Source: Bacillota bacterium (lineage in GTDB: Bacteria; Bacillota; Clostridia; Oscillospirales; Acutalibacteraceae). Taken from it: a DNA stretch of 64,000 nucleotides. Location of the stretch: contig JAETSA010000001.1 in the NCBI GenBank assembly GCA_021769885.1, forward strand, positions 103,963 through 167,962, given 5' to 3'. The position numbers were made by a program, and so were the translations under genes. Positions 44,113-52,646 of this stretch are shown one piece after another. The notes below the pieces were generated by a model. It made no database searches, was not told the origin of the DNA, and was given only the letters and a program-made list of their open reading frames with translations. How positions within the stretch are numbered: position 1 is the first letter of the stretch; each line of letters opens with the position of its first letter.

Positions 44113-45282
44113 ATGAAAATGAAAAAGTTTTTAGCCGCTTTCCTGGCACTGACTATGGTTGTTCTGTGCTTCGCAGCTTGCGGCAAAGGCGATGGCAAAA
44201 CCGATTCGGGCGAAAAAACCTTGAAAATCGGCTTCAGCGGACCGCTGACCGGTAACAATGCGCAGTACGGTAACGGTGTTAAGAACGGCGCGCAGCTTGC
44301 AGTCGATGAAATCAATGCGGCAGGCGGCGTAAACGGCGTCAAGCTTGAACTGAATCCGCAGGACGACGAAGCAGATGCTGAAAAGGCAAAAACTGCTTAC
44401 GGCGTATTGAAAGACTGGGGTATGCAGATTTCTCTCGGGACGGTAACCTCCGGTGCGTGCATCGCGTTCCAGGGTGAAGCCGCGAAAGACAATATGTTTG
44501 TTTTGACTCCCTCTGCAACTGCTGTGGAAGCAATCAACGGCGATAATGCATTCCGTGTTTGCTTCTCCGATCCGAACCAGGGTGTTGCTTCTGCCGACTA
44601 TATTGCAGACAACAAGGTTGCTTCTAAGGTTGCTGTGATTTATGATTCTTCCGATGCATATTCTTCGGGCATTTATGAAAAATTCACAGCTGAAGCAAAA
44701 GCTAAGGGCCTTGAGATTGTAACCGCACAATCTTTTACAGGCGATACAAAAACTGACTTCTCCGCTCAATTGCAGGCAGTAAAATCTTCCGGTGCTGAGC
44801 TTCTCTTCCTGCCGATTTACTATTCAGAAGCTACTTTGATTCTTCAACAGGCTAAGAATGCTTCCGTGGATGTTAAATTCTTCGGCTGTGACGGTTTAGA
44901 CGGCATTCTGAATATGAAAAACTTTGATACAACGCTTGCTGAAAACGTTATGCTTTTGACTCCTTTCGCAAAGGACGCTAAAGATAGCTATACAGTAAAC
45001 TTTGTTACGAAATTCAGAGAAAAAGGCTACGATGAAACCACTTTGAACCAGTTTGCCGCAGATGCTTATGATGCAGTTTACATCATTAAAGCCGCAGCTG
45101 AAAAAGCAGGTATCAATGCTGATATGTCTGCTTCTGAAATTTGCGATGCACTGAAAGCCGCGATGACCCAGATTACCGTTGACGGTGTTACCGGCACAGG
45201 TATTACCTGGAGTGCTGACGGTGAGCCCTCTAAAGCCCCGAAAGCAAATATTATCAAAAACGGCTCTTATGTCGCACTTTAA
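44113..45282 (+). CDS. livK: Branched-chain amino acid ABC transporter substrate-binding lipoprotein
   Basis: A 389-residue lipoprotein with a signal ending at the lipobox FAAC (Cys23). The mature part has KIGFSGPLTGNNAQYGNGVKNG and AVDEINAAGG, the hallmark of Leu/Ile/Val-type periplasmic binding proteins. It captures amino acids outside the membrane for LivHMGF. It is first in the operon, after a near-consensus promoter, and is separated from livH by two perfect hairpins, an arrangement that favours high expression of the binding protein. Confidence 0.93.
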   Translation: MKMKKFLAAFLALTMVVLCFAACGKGDGKTDSGEKTLKIGFSGPLTGNNAQYGNGVKNGAQLAVDEINAAGGVNGVKLELNPQDDEADAEKAKTAYGVLKDWGMQISLGTVTSGACIAFQGEAAKDNMFVLTPSATAVEAINGDNAFRVCFSDPNQGVASADYIADNKVASKVAVIYDSSDAYSSGIYEKFTAEAKAKGLEIVTAQSFTGDTKTDFSAQLQAVKSSGAELLFLPIYYSEATLILQQAKNASVDVKFFGCDGLDGILNMKNFDTTLAENVMLLTPFAKDAKDSYTVNFVTKFREKGYDETTLNQFAADAYDAVYIIKAAAEKAGINADMSASEICDALKAAMTQITVDGVTGTGITWSADGEPSKAPKANIIKNGSYVAL

Positions 45283-45310
45283 TCTCGCAGCTATAAAGTA
45301 GTCTAATCGG

Positions 45311-45345
45311 AGTATGCCGTATAGAAAATTTCTATACGGCATACT
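45311..45345 (+). promoter_or_regulatory. First intergenic hairpin between livK and livH
   Basis: A perfect 17-bp inverted repeat, AGTATGCCGTATAGAAA (45311-45327) and TTTCTATACGGCATACT (45329-45345), with a single central base. No T run follows, so it is not a classic terminator; a 3' stabilising or processing structure is more likely. Confidence 0.7.
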
Positions 45346-45363
45346 TTGGAATTTGCATTTGAA

Positions 45364-45412
45364 ATATGTATTTTGAAAAATGTCAGTTTTTGTTGTTTTT
45401 CAAAATACATAT
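45364..45412 (+). promoter_or_regulatory. Second intergenic hairpin next to the livH ribosome site
   Basis: A perfect 17-bp stem, ATATGTATTTTGAAAAA (45364-45380) and TTTTTCAAAATACATAT (45396-45412), with a 15-base loop. TGGGAGGA, the ribosome site of livH, begins at the base after the stem. The hairpin could protect the downstream message or tune access to the ribosome site. Confidence 0.7.
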
Positions 45413-45426
45413 TGGGAGGATATGGA

Positions 45427-46308
45427 ATGGATTTTTTAAGCTATTTGGTTTCCGGAATTAGCTTGGGCAGTGTTTATGCATTGATTGCACTCGGATACAC
45501 GATGGTTTACGGTATCGCTAAAATGCTGAACTTCGCACACGGTGATGTTATTATGCTCGGTGCATTTGTAATATACACCATCAGCACGACTTTAGGTCTG
45601 CCGGCAATTGTTGGTGTGCTTGCCTCTATTGTGATTTGCACAATTTTCGGTATTGTAATTGAAAAAGTGGCTTATAAGCCTTTGCGCAAGGCTTCTTCCT
45701 TGGCTGTTTTGATTACGGCAATCGGTGTTAGTTACCTTTTGCAAAATGCAGCACTGCTGATTTTCGGATCGGATACAAAAAGCTTCACCTCTGTTGTCAC
45801 ACTTCCTACGCTTAAACTTTTTGACGGTCAGCTGATTATTTCGGGTGAAACGATTGCAACTATTTTGGTTTCTGTTGTAATTATGGTCGCCTTAACACTT
45901 TTCATCAACAAAACGAAGCCGGGCAAAGCAATGCTGGCCGTGTCTGAGGACAAAGGTGCGGCGCAGTTAATGGGCATCAATGTGAATCGCACCATCTCTT
46001 TAACATTTGCAATCGGTTCAGCTTTAGCGGCGGTTGCAGGTGCACTGCTTTGTTCCGCTTATCCCGCACTTTCACCGACAACAGGCGCAATGCCTGGTAT
46101 AAAGGCGTTTACGGCGGCAGTCTTTGGAGGTATCGGTTCAATTCCTGGCGCAATGATTGGCGGTATTCTGTTAGGCGTCATCGAAAATCTTAGCAAAGGC
46201 TATATATCCTCACAGCTTTCCGATGCAATTGTGTTTGTTGTTTTGATTATAGTGCTTCTTGTGAAACCCACAGGTATTCTCGGAAAAAAAATCCGAGAGA
46301 AGGTTTGA
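45427..46308 (+). CDS. livH: Branched-chain amino acid ABC transporter permease LivH
   Basis: A 293-residue permease with about eight membrane segments: SGISLGSVYALIALGYTMVYGIAKMLNFAHGDV is the LivH start, and AVFGGIGSIPGAMIGGILLGV is the conserved C-terminal loop. The ATG at 45427 follows GGGAGG. It pairs with LivM. Confidence 0.95.
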   Translation: MDFLSYLVSGISLGSVYALIALGYTMVYGIAKMLNFAHGDVIMLGAFVIYTISTTLGLPAIVGVLASIVICTIFGIVIEKVAYKPLRKASSLAVLITAIGVSYLLQNAALLIFGSDTKSFTSVVTLPTLKLFDGQLIISGETIATILVSVVIMVALTLFINKTKPGKAMLAVSEDKGAAQLMGINVNRTISLTFAIGSALAAVAGALLCSAYPALSPTTGAMPGIKAFTAAVFGGIGSIPGAMIGGILLGVIENLSKGYISSQLSDAIVFVVLIIVLLVKPTGILGKKIREKV

Positions 46309-46318
46309 GGTGAGCCCA

Positions 46319-47413
46319 ATGAAAAAAAAGAGAGCTTTAAAGCAAACGACCAAAAGTAATTTGATTACATATGCTATGCTTGCCGGTGCATTTGTTTTGG
46401 TCGAAATTCTATTGTCAACCGGCAATATTTCATATATGTTTAAAGGTCTTTTGGTGCCGCTGTGCTATTACTCAATCTTAGCTGTATCTTTAAATTTAGT
46501 TGTCGGCATTCTTGGCGATTTATCTTTGGGACATGCGGGATTTATGTGCGTGGGTGCTTATGTCAGTGCCTCATTTTCCGTGATGTTTCAGGATGCGATT
46601 CCGCAGGACTGGCTGAGGTTTTTAATCGCACTTTTGCTCGGTGGTCTTGTGGCAGGTCTTTTCGGATTGCTGATTGGCATTCCGGTGCTTCGCCTAAATG
46701 GCGACTATTTAGCAATTGTTACCTTGGCATTCGGCGAAATCATTAAAAACATTGTCAACCTTTTATATGTTGGCATTGATGAAAACGGTTTGCACGTGTC
46801 TATGGAAAGCAGTGCGGCGTTGAATATGACCGAAAACGGGCGAATGATAATCAAAGGGGCACTTGGTATTACAGGCACGCCCAATGATTCCACATTCTTG
46901 ATTGGCTTTGTTTTGTTACTGATTACTGTATTTGTTTCTTTGAATCTTATCAATTCGAGAACCGGTCGTGCGGTTATGTCCATTCGTGACAACCGCATAG
47001 CGGCAGAATCCATCGGTATCAATATCACACATTACAAATTGATTGTATTTGCGGTTTCTGCATTCTTTGCAGGTATTGCAGGCGTGCTCTATGCGCACAA
47101 CCTTTCTTCCTTGACCGCGACAACAAAGAATTTCGGCTATAATATGTCGATTATGATTTTGGTGTTCGTTGTTTTAGGCGGCATCGGTAGCACACGCGGG
47201 TCGATTATTGCTGCAGTTATTTTGACAGCTTTACCCGAAGTACTTCGCGAGCTGAACGATTACCGTATGTTAATATATGCCGTTGTCCTGATTCTCTTAA
47301 TGCTCGCAAATAACAACGAAAAGCTCAATCACTTCAAAGAAAAAATTTCGATTTCCAACTTCTTGAGAAACAGAAAAAACGGCAATACATTGGATAAGGA
47401 GGCGAATTCCTAA
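46319..47413 (+). CDS. livM: Branched-chain amino acid ABC transporter permease LivM
   Basis: A 364-residue permease with LNLVVGILGDLSLGHAGFMCVGAY, GIPVLRLNGDYLAIVTLAFGEI and VVLGGIGSTRGS, all diagnostic of LivM. The start is either ATG at 46319 (GAGGTG at good distance) or GTG at 46310; I prefer ATG. It overlaps livG by one base (TAATG). Confidence 0.95.
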   Translation: MKKKRALKQTTKSNLITYAMLAGAFVLVEILLSTGNISYMFKGLLVPLCYYSILAVSLNLVVGILGDLSLGHAGFMCVGAYVSASFSVMFQDAIPQDWLRFLIALLLGGLVAGLFGLLIGIPVLRLNGDYLAIVTLAFGEIIKNIVNLLYVGIDENGLHVSMESSAALNMTENGRMIIKGALGITGTPNDSTFLIGFVLLLITVFVSLNLINSRTGRAVMSIRDNRIAAESIGINITHYKLIVFAVSAFFAGIAGVLYAHNLSSLTATTKNFGYNMSIMILVFVVLGGIGSTRGSIIAAVILTALPEVLRELNDYRMLIYAVVLILLMLANNNEKLNHFKEKISISNFLRNRKNGNTLDKEANS

Positions 47414-48171
47414 TGGCTTTGTTAGAAGTAAAGAACCTCGGTATCCAATTCGGCGGTTTGCGCGCAGTGGATGAGTTCAATTTGCAAATTGAAAAAGGCG
47501 CATTATACGGTTTAATCGGACCGAACGGTGCGGGCAAAACCACCGTTTTTAATATGCTGACAGGTGTTTATAAGCCGACAGACGGAGATATTTTGCTCGA
47601 CGGAAAAAGCATCGCCGGTAAACATCAAATTGACATTAACAAAATGGGAATTGCACGCACGTTCCAAAACATTCGACTGTTTCGTCAAATGTCTGTGCTG
47701 GATAATGTTAAAGTGGGTCTGCACAATCAAATCCGCTACAGCACTATAGAGGGCATTTTAAAATTGCCTTCCTATTTCAAAAAAGAAAAGCTGATGAATG
47801 AAAAAGCAATGTCGCTTTTAAAGGTATTTGATTTGCAGGATGAAGCAGACGTGCTTGCCGCCAATTTGCCTTACGGTAAGCAGAGAAAGCTTGAGATTGC
47901 GCGTGCGCTTGCAACAAATCCGAAGCTTTTGCTGTTGGATGAGCCTGCGGCAGGTATGAATCCGAACGAAACAGCAGAATTGATGGAAACGATTCGCTAT
48001 GTTCGTAAAGAATTTGATATGACAATTTTGCTGATTGAGCACGATATGCGGTTGGTGTCCGGGATTTGTGAAGAACTGACTGTTTTAAACTTCGGCAAAG
48101 TATTGGCGCAGGGGAAGACTTCTGAAGTTTTACAAAATCCCGAGGTTATCACGGCGTATCTCGGTGAATAA
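47413..48171 (+). CDS. livG: Branched-chain amino acid ABC transporter ATPase LivG
   Basis: A 252-residue ATPase: Walker A GPNGAGKTT, the Q-loop region ARTFQNIRLF, the non-canonical signature LPYGKQRKLEIARAL typical of LivG, Walker B LLLLDEPAAGMNP and the His switch IEHDM. It works with LivF. Confidence 0.95.
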   Translation: MALLEVKNLGIQFGGLRAVDEFNLQIEKGALYGLIGPNGAGKTTVFNMLTGVYKPTDGDILLDGKSIAGKHQIDINKMGIARTFQNIRLFRQMSVLDNVKVGLHNQIRYSTIEGILKLPSYFKKEKLMNEKAMSLLKVFDLQDEADVLAANLPYGKQRKLEIARALATNPKLLLLDEPAAGMNPNETAELMETIRYVRKEFDMTILLIEHDMRLVSGICEELTVLNFGKVLAQGKTSEVLQNPEVITAYLGE

Positions 48172-48187
48172 GAGAGGAAAAACAGTT

Positions 48188-48898
48188 ATGGCAATGCTTG
48201 AAATCAAAGACCTCGAGGTCTGCTATGGCGTAATTCGTGCAATTAAAGGTGTGTCCTTTGAAGTTAATCAGGGTGAAGTTATCGCTTTAATCGGTGCAAA
48301 CGGCGCGGGCAAAACAACTATTTTGCACACAATTACGGGTTTGATTCCGGCAGAAAAGGGGAGTATCCTTTTTGATGGCAAGGAATTAACCAAAACACCT
48401 GCACATAAAATTGTTTCTATGGGTATGGCGCACGTCCCCGAAGGACGTCGTGTGTTTGCACAACTAAGTGTTTTAGAAAACTTAAAGCTTGGTGCATATA
48501 CGCGCAAAAACAAGGTGGAAATCGAAGAATCCTTGCAAATGGTTTATGACCATTTCCCAAGATTGGAAGAACGCAAAAATCAGGTTGCGGGAACGCTCTC
48601 GGGCGGTGAACAACAAATGCTTGCAATGGGACGCGCTTTGATGAGCAAGCCGCGTATTATTTTGATGGATGAACCGTCTATGGGACTTTCACCCTTGCTT
48701 GTTTCTGAAATTTTTGATATAATCAAAGTAATCAGTGAAGGCGGCACAACCGTTCTTTTGGTTGAGCAAAATGCTAAAAAAGCCCTTTCTATTGCAGACA
48801 GAGCTTATGTTTTGGAAACGGGCAATATTACACTTTCGGGCAAGGCATCCGATTTGATGAATGATGACTCTGTAAAAAAAGCGTATCTCGGTGAATAA
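48188..48898 (+). CDS. livF: Branched-chain amino acid ABC transporter ATPase LivF
   Basis: A 236-residue ATPase: Walker A GANGAGKTT, HVPEGRRVFAQLSVLENL, signature LSGGEQQMLAMGRAL, Walker B IILMDEPSMGLSP and VEQNAKKAL, the LivF-specific His-switch region. The ATG at 48188 follows AGAGGA. It completes the transporter. Confidence 0.95.
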   Translation: MAMLEIKDLEVCYGVIRAIKGVSFEVNQGEVIALIGANGAGKTTILHTITGLIPAEKGSILFDGKELTKTPAHKIVSMGMAHVPEGRRVFAQLSVLENLKLGAYTRKNKVEIEESLQMVYDHFPRLEERKNQVAGTLSGGEQQMLAMGRALMSKPRIILMDEPSMGLSPLLVSEIFDIIKVISEGGTTVLLVEQNAKKALSIADRAYVLETGNITLSGKASDLMNDDSVKKAYLGE

Positions 48899-48919
48899 CT
48901 GAAAGGCTGGTGCGGTTTA

Positions 48920-49555
48920 ATGAGCGACAATTTTGTAATCACGATTGCAAGAGGGTATGGTAGCGGCGGCAGAACCATTGGCAAACTGCTTTCCGAAAAG
49001 TTGAATATTCCTTTTTATGACCGCGAGTTAATTTATATGGCTTCGGAAGAAAGCGGGATTAACTTGGAACTGTTCGGTAAGTTGGATGAAAAGGTTAAAA
49101 AAGGCTTTTTTGATCCGCCTACGCGTCAGTACACAGGCGAATTAATCCCGCCCGAAAGCAACGATTTTGTATCAGATGAAAATCTGTTCAATTATCAGGC
49201 AAAGATTATTAAAGAGCTTGCGGACAAAGAGCCGTGCATCATTGTCGGTCGATGCGCAGATTTCATTTTAAGAGACCGTGAGAATGTGATTGATGCATTT
49301 ATTTGGGCACCGATGACAGAGTGTGTAAAAAATGTGATGGCGCTTGAACCGCTAAGCGAACGGGAAGCGGAAAAGAAGATTAAAAAGATCAACAAACACA
49401 GAAGCGAATATTATCGGTATTATACTTGCCGTGAATGGAATGATTACCGCAATTACGAACTGTGTTTGGACAGTTCCAAACTCGGCTTCGAAAAATCTGC
49501 TGAGTTCATTAAAGCGTATGTAGGAATTAAATTCGCTTCGTTTCAAAATGACTGA
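48920..49555 (+). CDS. Cytidylate-kinase-like family protein
   Basis: A 211-residue P-loop-type protein: ITIARGYGSGGRTIGKLL (nucleotide-binding), LNIPFYDRELI, IIVGRCADFIL and a C-terminal YYTCREWNDYRNYELCLDSS. It belongs to the cytidylate-kinase-like (AAK_26) family that is frequent in Clostridia and of unknown substrate. It begins 21 bases after livF and is probably the last gene of that operon; a functional link with amino acid uptake is not evident. Confidence 0.88.
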   Translation: MSDNFVITIARGYGSGGRTIGKLLSEKLNIPFYDRELIYMASEESGINLELFGKLDEKVKKGFFDPPTRQYTGELIPPESNDFVSDENLFNYQAKIIKELADKEPCIIVGRCADFILRDRENVIDAFIWAPMTECVKNVMALEPLSEREAEKKIKKINKHRSEYYRYYTCREWNDYRNYELCLDSSKLGFEKSAEFIKAYVGIKFASFQND

Positions 49556-49604
49556 GCAACCGTTAGCATTATCCACATCTATCCAAATTCTATAGAGGAA
49601 CAAT

Positions 49605-49640
49605 AAGCACACCGAAGTTATTTCGCTTAGGTGTGCTTTT
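49605..49640 (+). terminator. Intrinsic terminator of the liv operon
   Basis: AAGCACACC (49605-49613) pairs with GGTGTGCTT (49630-49638), extended by GAAG/CTTA-type inner pairing, and ends in TTTT. Confidence 0.85.
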
Positions 49641-49680
49641 ACATTGCAGATAACTTATTTTTTACGATAAACAATAGGGG

Positions 49681-49736
49681 TTGACAAATATGTAAACAAA
49701 ATGTTATGATTATACAAAATGAATATTTTGTATAAT
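49681..49736 (+). promoter_or_regulatory. Promoter with a perfect 12-4-12 palindromic operator
   Basis: TTGACA (49681-49686) and TATGAT (49705-49710) are 18 bases apart. ATTATACAAAAT (49709-49720) and ATTTTGTATAAT (49725-49736) form a perfect inverted repeat around GAAT, overlapping the end of the -10 and the start point. This is the strongest operator-like palindrome in the window. Confidence 0.7.
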
Positions 49737-49748
49737 TTAGGGGACATA

Positions 49749-49895
49749 TTGAGCAAAAACTACAGTGGCGGGTCGCCGAATCAGCTAAATAAGTATCCGT
49801 TCAATATTACCACTGATTTCATTGAACGCATATATTGCGCTGTTACTACATACAGTTTCTTGCGTGTTATTCCAAGTGTAAATTCTGCTTTTTAA
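49749..49895 (+). CDS. Possible 48-residue peptide behind the palindromic operator
   Basis: A TTG codon at 49749 follows AGGGG by five bases and opens a frame of 48 codons, MSKNYSGGSPNQLNKYPFN and onward, ending VIPSVNSAF. It is the first frame after the promoter and operator at 49681-49736. I do not recognise the sequence. It could be a genuine small protein, the remnant of a longer gene, or chance. The following ~580 bases have no convincing frame. Confidence 0.35.
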   Translation: MSKNYSGGSPNQLNKYPFNITTDFIERIYCAVTTYSFLRVIPSVNSAF

Positions 49896-50481
49896 ATTTG
49901 AAACGTTCCGGTTCTTTGAAATTTTTTAGTTCCTTGTATTGATGTTTTGAATCCTTGTTTGCCAACCATTGATTGCTTTAGCTTTCTTAAAACTGTATAT
50001 TGTCTTTTGTCTGAAAATATTTTATTCTTTTACTATAAGGAAAAATTCATAGGATTTCAAAATAATATAAAAAAACTCGAACATTTTCTGAAATCCAGAA
50101 ATCTATTTTCTATCCAATGCGTTGTATTTACAGTCGCTGTTATTATGTCTGTAAAATATACGCAGTCTTATTCGCCCTGTTTTCTGTTATAAATATAAAC
50201 GCATAATAGGATTTATGATTGGCAGTTAGATTATTTGATTCTACGTCGTTTTGTGAAACGGTTTCACGAAACGATAGGGCTTTCCCGTGGGTGCAAAAAC
50301 GACACATGCAAATGAATGAAGCGCAATCCGTAACGGCTATTCTGTTTAGATGAGCTATAACGAACGAAAAAATGTAGCAAAATTTTTTGTTGGTAATTCC
50401 TATCGTGTCTGTCAACTTTCATCGGCTCATTTCAGGTAAAAATAGATCCATAATTCCAATAGAATGAAAGGAATTGATTAA
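49896..50481. other. AT-rich stretch without a convincing gene
   Basis: No frame here has a good ribosome site and protein-like composition. An 81-codon plus frame at 49947 and a 90-codon minus frame at 50143-50415 exist, but I do not trust them. Visible structure: a 13-bp inverted repeat CGTTTTGTGAAAC / GTTTCACGAAACG (50247-50273, one mismatch) and a long-range pairing ACGATAGG (50271-50278) with CCTATCGT (50399-50406). A structured RNA or decayed mobile DNA are both possible. Confidence 0.4.
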
Positions 50482-51474
50482 ATGTTAAAGTATGCCAAGT
50501 CATCAAACTTGCCGCCGTTGTTGCAGGATTTTGCGAACCACCAGTTGGCGATTAAAAATAAATCGGAACTTACGGTAGACGAATATGCATTAGATTTGAT
50601 TTTGTTTTTCCGTTATTTAAAGGCACAGCAAAGCGGAGAGGCACTCTCCCCTTCTCTTGCCGATATAGATATATCCGATATCAATATTGAATTTTTACGT
50701 AAAGTTACTTTAGCGGACGCATATGCATTTTTATCGTACTGCAAGTCGGAACGAGATAATGATGCCGCCGCGCGCGCACGAAAGGTCAGCAGCATACGCG
50801 CTTTTTTTAAGTATCTTTGTGTGCAAAGAAAGCTGTTGGATGAAAATCCGATGCAAGAATTGGAAACACCAAAGCAAAAACGTGCACAGCCAAAGTATTT
50901 GACGCTGGAAGAGAGTCTTCGCCTGCTTGCGACGGTTGAAGGAAAATACAAAGAGCGGGATTATTGCATTTTGACTTTGTTTTTGAATTGCGGTCTGCGG
51001 CTTTCGGAGTTGGTTTCTATCAATTACACTGATATTAAAGATAATAACACCTTGGTGGTGCGCGGCAAAGGGAATAAGGAGCGCACAGTATACCTGAACG
51101 AAGCATGTGTTACGGCAATCCGAAATTATATGGCTGTGCGCCCTGTAGATAAGGTGAGGCAAAAGGATAAAACAGCACTCTTTTTAAGCAGCCGCTTTCA
51201 AAGAATCAGTCCGAAAACAGTACAGCATATGGTTTACGGCTATTTGGATAAATGCGGACTCGGCGATCGAGGCTTGTCCGTGCATAAACTGCGGCACACA
51301 GCCGCAACTCTTATGTATCAGCACGGTAATGTGGATGTATTGGTATTGAAAGAAATATTGGGGCACGAAAATCTCGGAACAACTGAAATATATACACATC
51401 TTGTGGATGAACAGCTCAAAAAGGCCTCGGATGCGAATCCGCTTTCCAATGTGAAGCAGGTCAAAAAAGATTAA
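50482..51474 (+). CDS. Tyrosine recombinase of the XerC/XerD type
   Basis: A 330-residue site-specific recombinase. The N-terminal SAM-like domain spans about residues 1-110 and the catalytic domain follows. Active-site residues visible: Arg173 in CGLRLSEL, His268 and Arg271 in HKLRHTA, His295 in LGHENLG and the nucleophile Tyr304 in TEIYTHL. Length fits a chromosome-dimer resolvase rather than a phage integrase. GAAAGGAA precedes the ATG. Its 3' end overlaps the convergent spoIIM gene by 14 bases. Confidence 0.9.
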   Translation: MLKYAKSSNLPPLLQDFANHQLAIKNKSELTVDEYALDLILFFRYLKAQQSGEALSPSLADIDISDINIEFLRKVTLADAYAFLSYCKSERDNDAAARARKVSSIRAFFKYLCVQRKLLDENPMQELETPKQKRAQPKYLTLEESLRLLATVEGKYKERDYCILTLFLNCGLRLSELVSINYTDIKDNNTLVVRGKGNKERTVYLNEACVTAIRNYMAVRPVDKVRQKDKTALFLSSRFQRISPKTVQHMVYGYLDKCGLGDRGLSVHKLRHTAATLMYQHGNVDVLVLKEILGHENLGTTEIYTHLVDEQLKKASDANPLSNVKQVKKD

Positions 51475-52120
51475 TTTTATTTGAAAACAGAAAATTCGTT
51501 GCCGCGCTCAGTGCCGCACCGAACAGCAAGCTTCCGAACAGTACGGCGTAGCGCAGTATGTATAGCTTCAGCATCTCTGTACCGCTGTGTGACTCCCCTT
51601 TTAATAAGGCGCGAGTCAAATCCCGTGTTGCGAGTATACTTTCTTTACAGCCCATCAGAAGCGCCGCAGAAGCGATTACAGAAGATGGCAGTACAAATGC
51701 CGAGAAATATGCCAAGCCTTGCAAAGTGAAGGTTTGATATAAATATCCGGAAATAACGCCGATACCAAGTCCTTTGACAAACGGTAAGATCCATAAAATC
51801 GGTTCTCCGACAATACACACACCAAACAGCATTGCAAACAACAAAAATATGCACTCCGAACCGAATGTGGATAAAAAACTATGCAATACGGGTTGACCCG
51901 TGCGCACTGCATAATAATTTCCCACTAAAGATTTTAACGATTCCCCTAAAACAGTTTGGCTGTTTTTTATTGTCAAAGCACCTACAAACAGTCCGCAAAT
52001 GAATAAGAGCGTCAACATAATCAGTTTTTGATTATTATGCAATACGGTGGATTTTACAGTATTTCTCGGAAAACGAATACCTGTAGAAATGATGGTTGCG
52101 CGTTTTTTTGTTCTTCTCAT
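51461..52120 (-). CDS. spoIIM: Stage II sporulation protein M
   Basis: A 219-residue integral membrane protein with about five membrane segments and the SpoIIM pattern LTLLFICGLFVGALTIKNS near the N terminus, and PSSVIASAALLMG in the middle. SpoIIM works with SpoIID and SpoIIP in septal peptidoglycan thinning and engulfment. GAGGAG precedes the ATG. It lies downstream of TIGR04086 with a 101-base gap, possibly in the same transcript. Its presence suggests sporulation capacity or descent from a spore former. Confidence 0.85.
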   Translation of the reverse strand: MRRTKKRATIISTGIRFPRNTVKSTVLHNNQKLIMLTLLFICGLFVGALTIKNSQTVLGESLKSLVGNYYAVRTGQPVLHSFLSTFGSECIFLLFAMLFGVCIVGEPILWILPFVKGLGIGVISGYLYQTFTLQGLAYFSAFVLPSSVIASAALLMGCKESILATRDLTRALLKGESHSGTEMLKLYILRYAVLFGSLLFGAALSAATNFLFSNKINLF

Positions 52121-52221
52121 TTAAATTCTCCTCATTTGTTTGAAATCTGTAAAAAAACATACGGATTTCTGTCCTGCTCATAAAATATACCTATGCGCCG
52201 ATGTGCAAGAAAATGACCAAA

Positions 52222-52638
52222 TTAGATTCGCTTTCCGATGATTCCACCTAATATCGGACAAATCAGTCCGATGCCGATTGGTGCACAGATTAGAACAGTG
52301 ATATTTCCTTTTGCCGCCAGTAGAAGTGTAACGACAAACAGAATCAAAAGTGCGAAACCCGAAAAAAAGCAGATAGGCAGAACAGGATATGTGTTTTTTC
52401 GAGCGGTAATGCATCCGCACAGTAAAAAAGATATAGCGGTGATGATAAATAAAAAGACCGTTTGTACAGGCTTAGTCGGCGCAGATTCTTTTTGAAATAC
52501 AAACCACGCAAAAATCGCAGTGCAAATGAAGAAAAATGTATAAGACACAATTACTGCGCGGGCACAAATCGGTAGCATTGCACGCACACCTTTTTGCGGA
52601 GCGGACGTGCGGCTTTTGCGTTTTTTATTTTTCGGCAT
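52222..52638 (-). CDS. TIGR04086-family membrane protein
   Basis: A 138-residue protein with a basic N-terminal tail (MPKNKKRKSRTS) and four membrane segments, matching the small TIGR04086 family found next to yajC in Clostridia. Its function is unknown; a link to the Sec translocase is suggested only by context. Its ribosome site GAGGGGG, 8 bases before the ATG at 52638, is contained in the hairpin stem at 52647-52679. Confidence 0.82.
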   Translation of the reverse strand: MPKNKKRKSRTSAPQKGVRAMLPICARAVIVSYTFFFICTAIFAWFVFQKESAPTKPVQTVFLFIITAISFLLCGCITARKNTYPVLPICFFSGFALLILFVVTLLLAAKGNITVLICAPIGIGLICPILGGIIGKRI

Positions 52639-52646
52639 AAAAATAA

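Noticed and set aside
49947-50192. An 81-codon plus-strand frame in the same gap
   Set aside because: It has a TTG start without a ribosome site, and an AT-driven Phe/Leu/Lys-rich composition; more likely chance.
50143-50415. A 90-codon minus-strand frame in the gap before xer
   Set aside because: It has no good ribosome site, an odd composition rich in Cys, Asn and Phe, and overlaps the hairpins; I could not support it as a gene.
50482-51474. The tyrosine recombinase as the integrase of a mobile island
   Set aside because: It has the length and sequence of a housekeeping Xer protein, no attachment-site repeats were seen, and the neighbours are chromosomal core genes.
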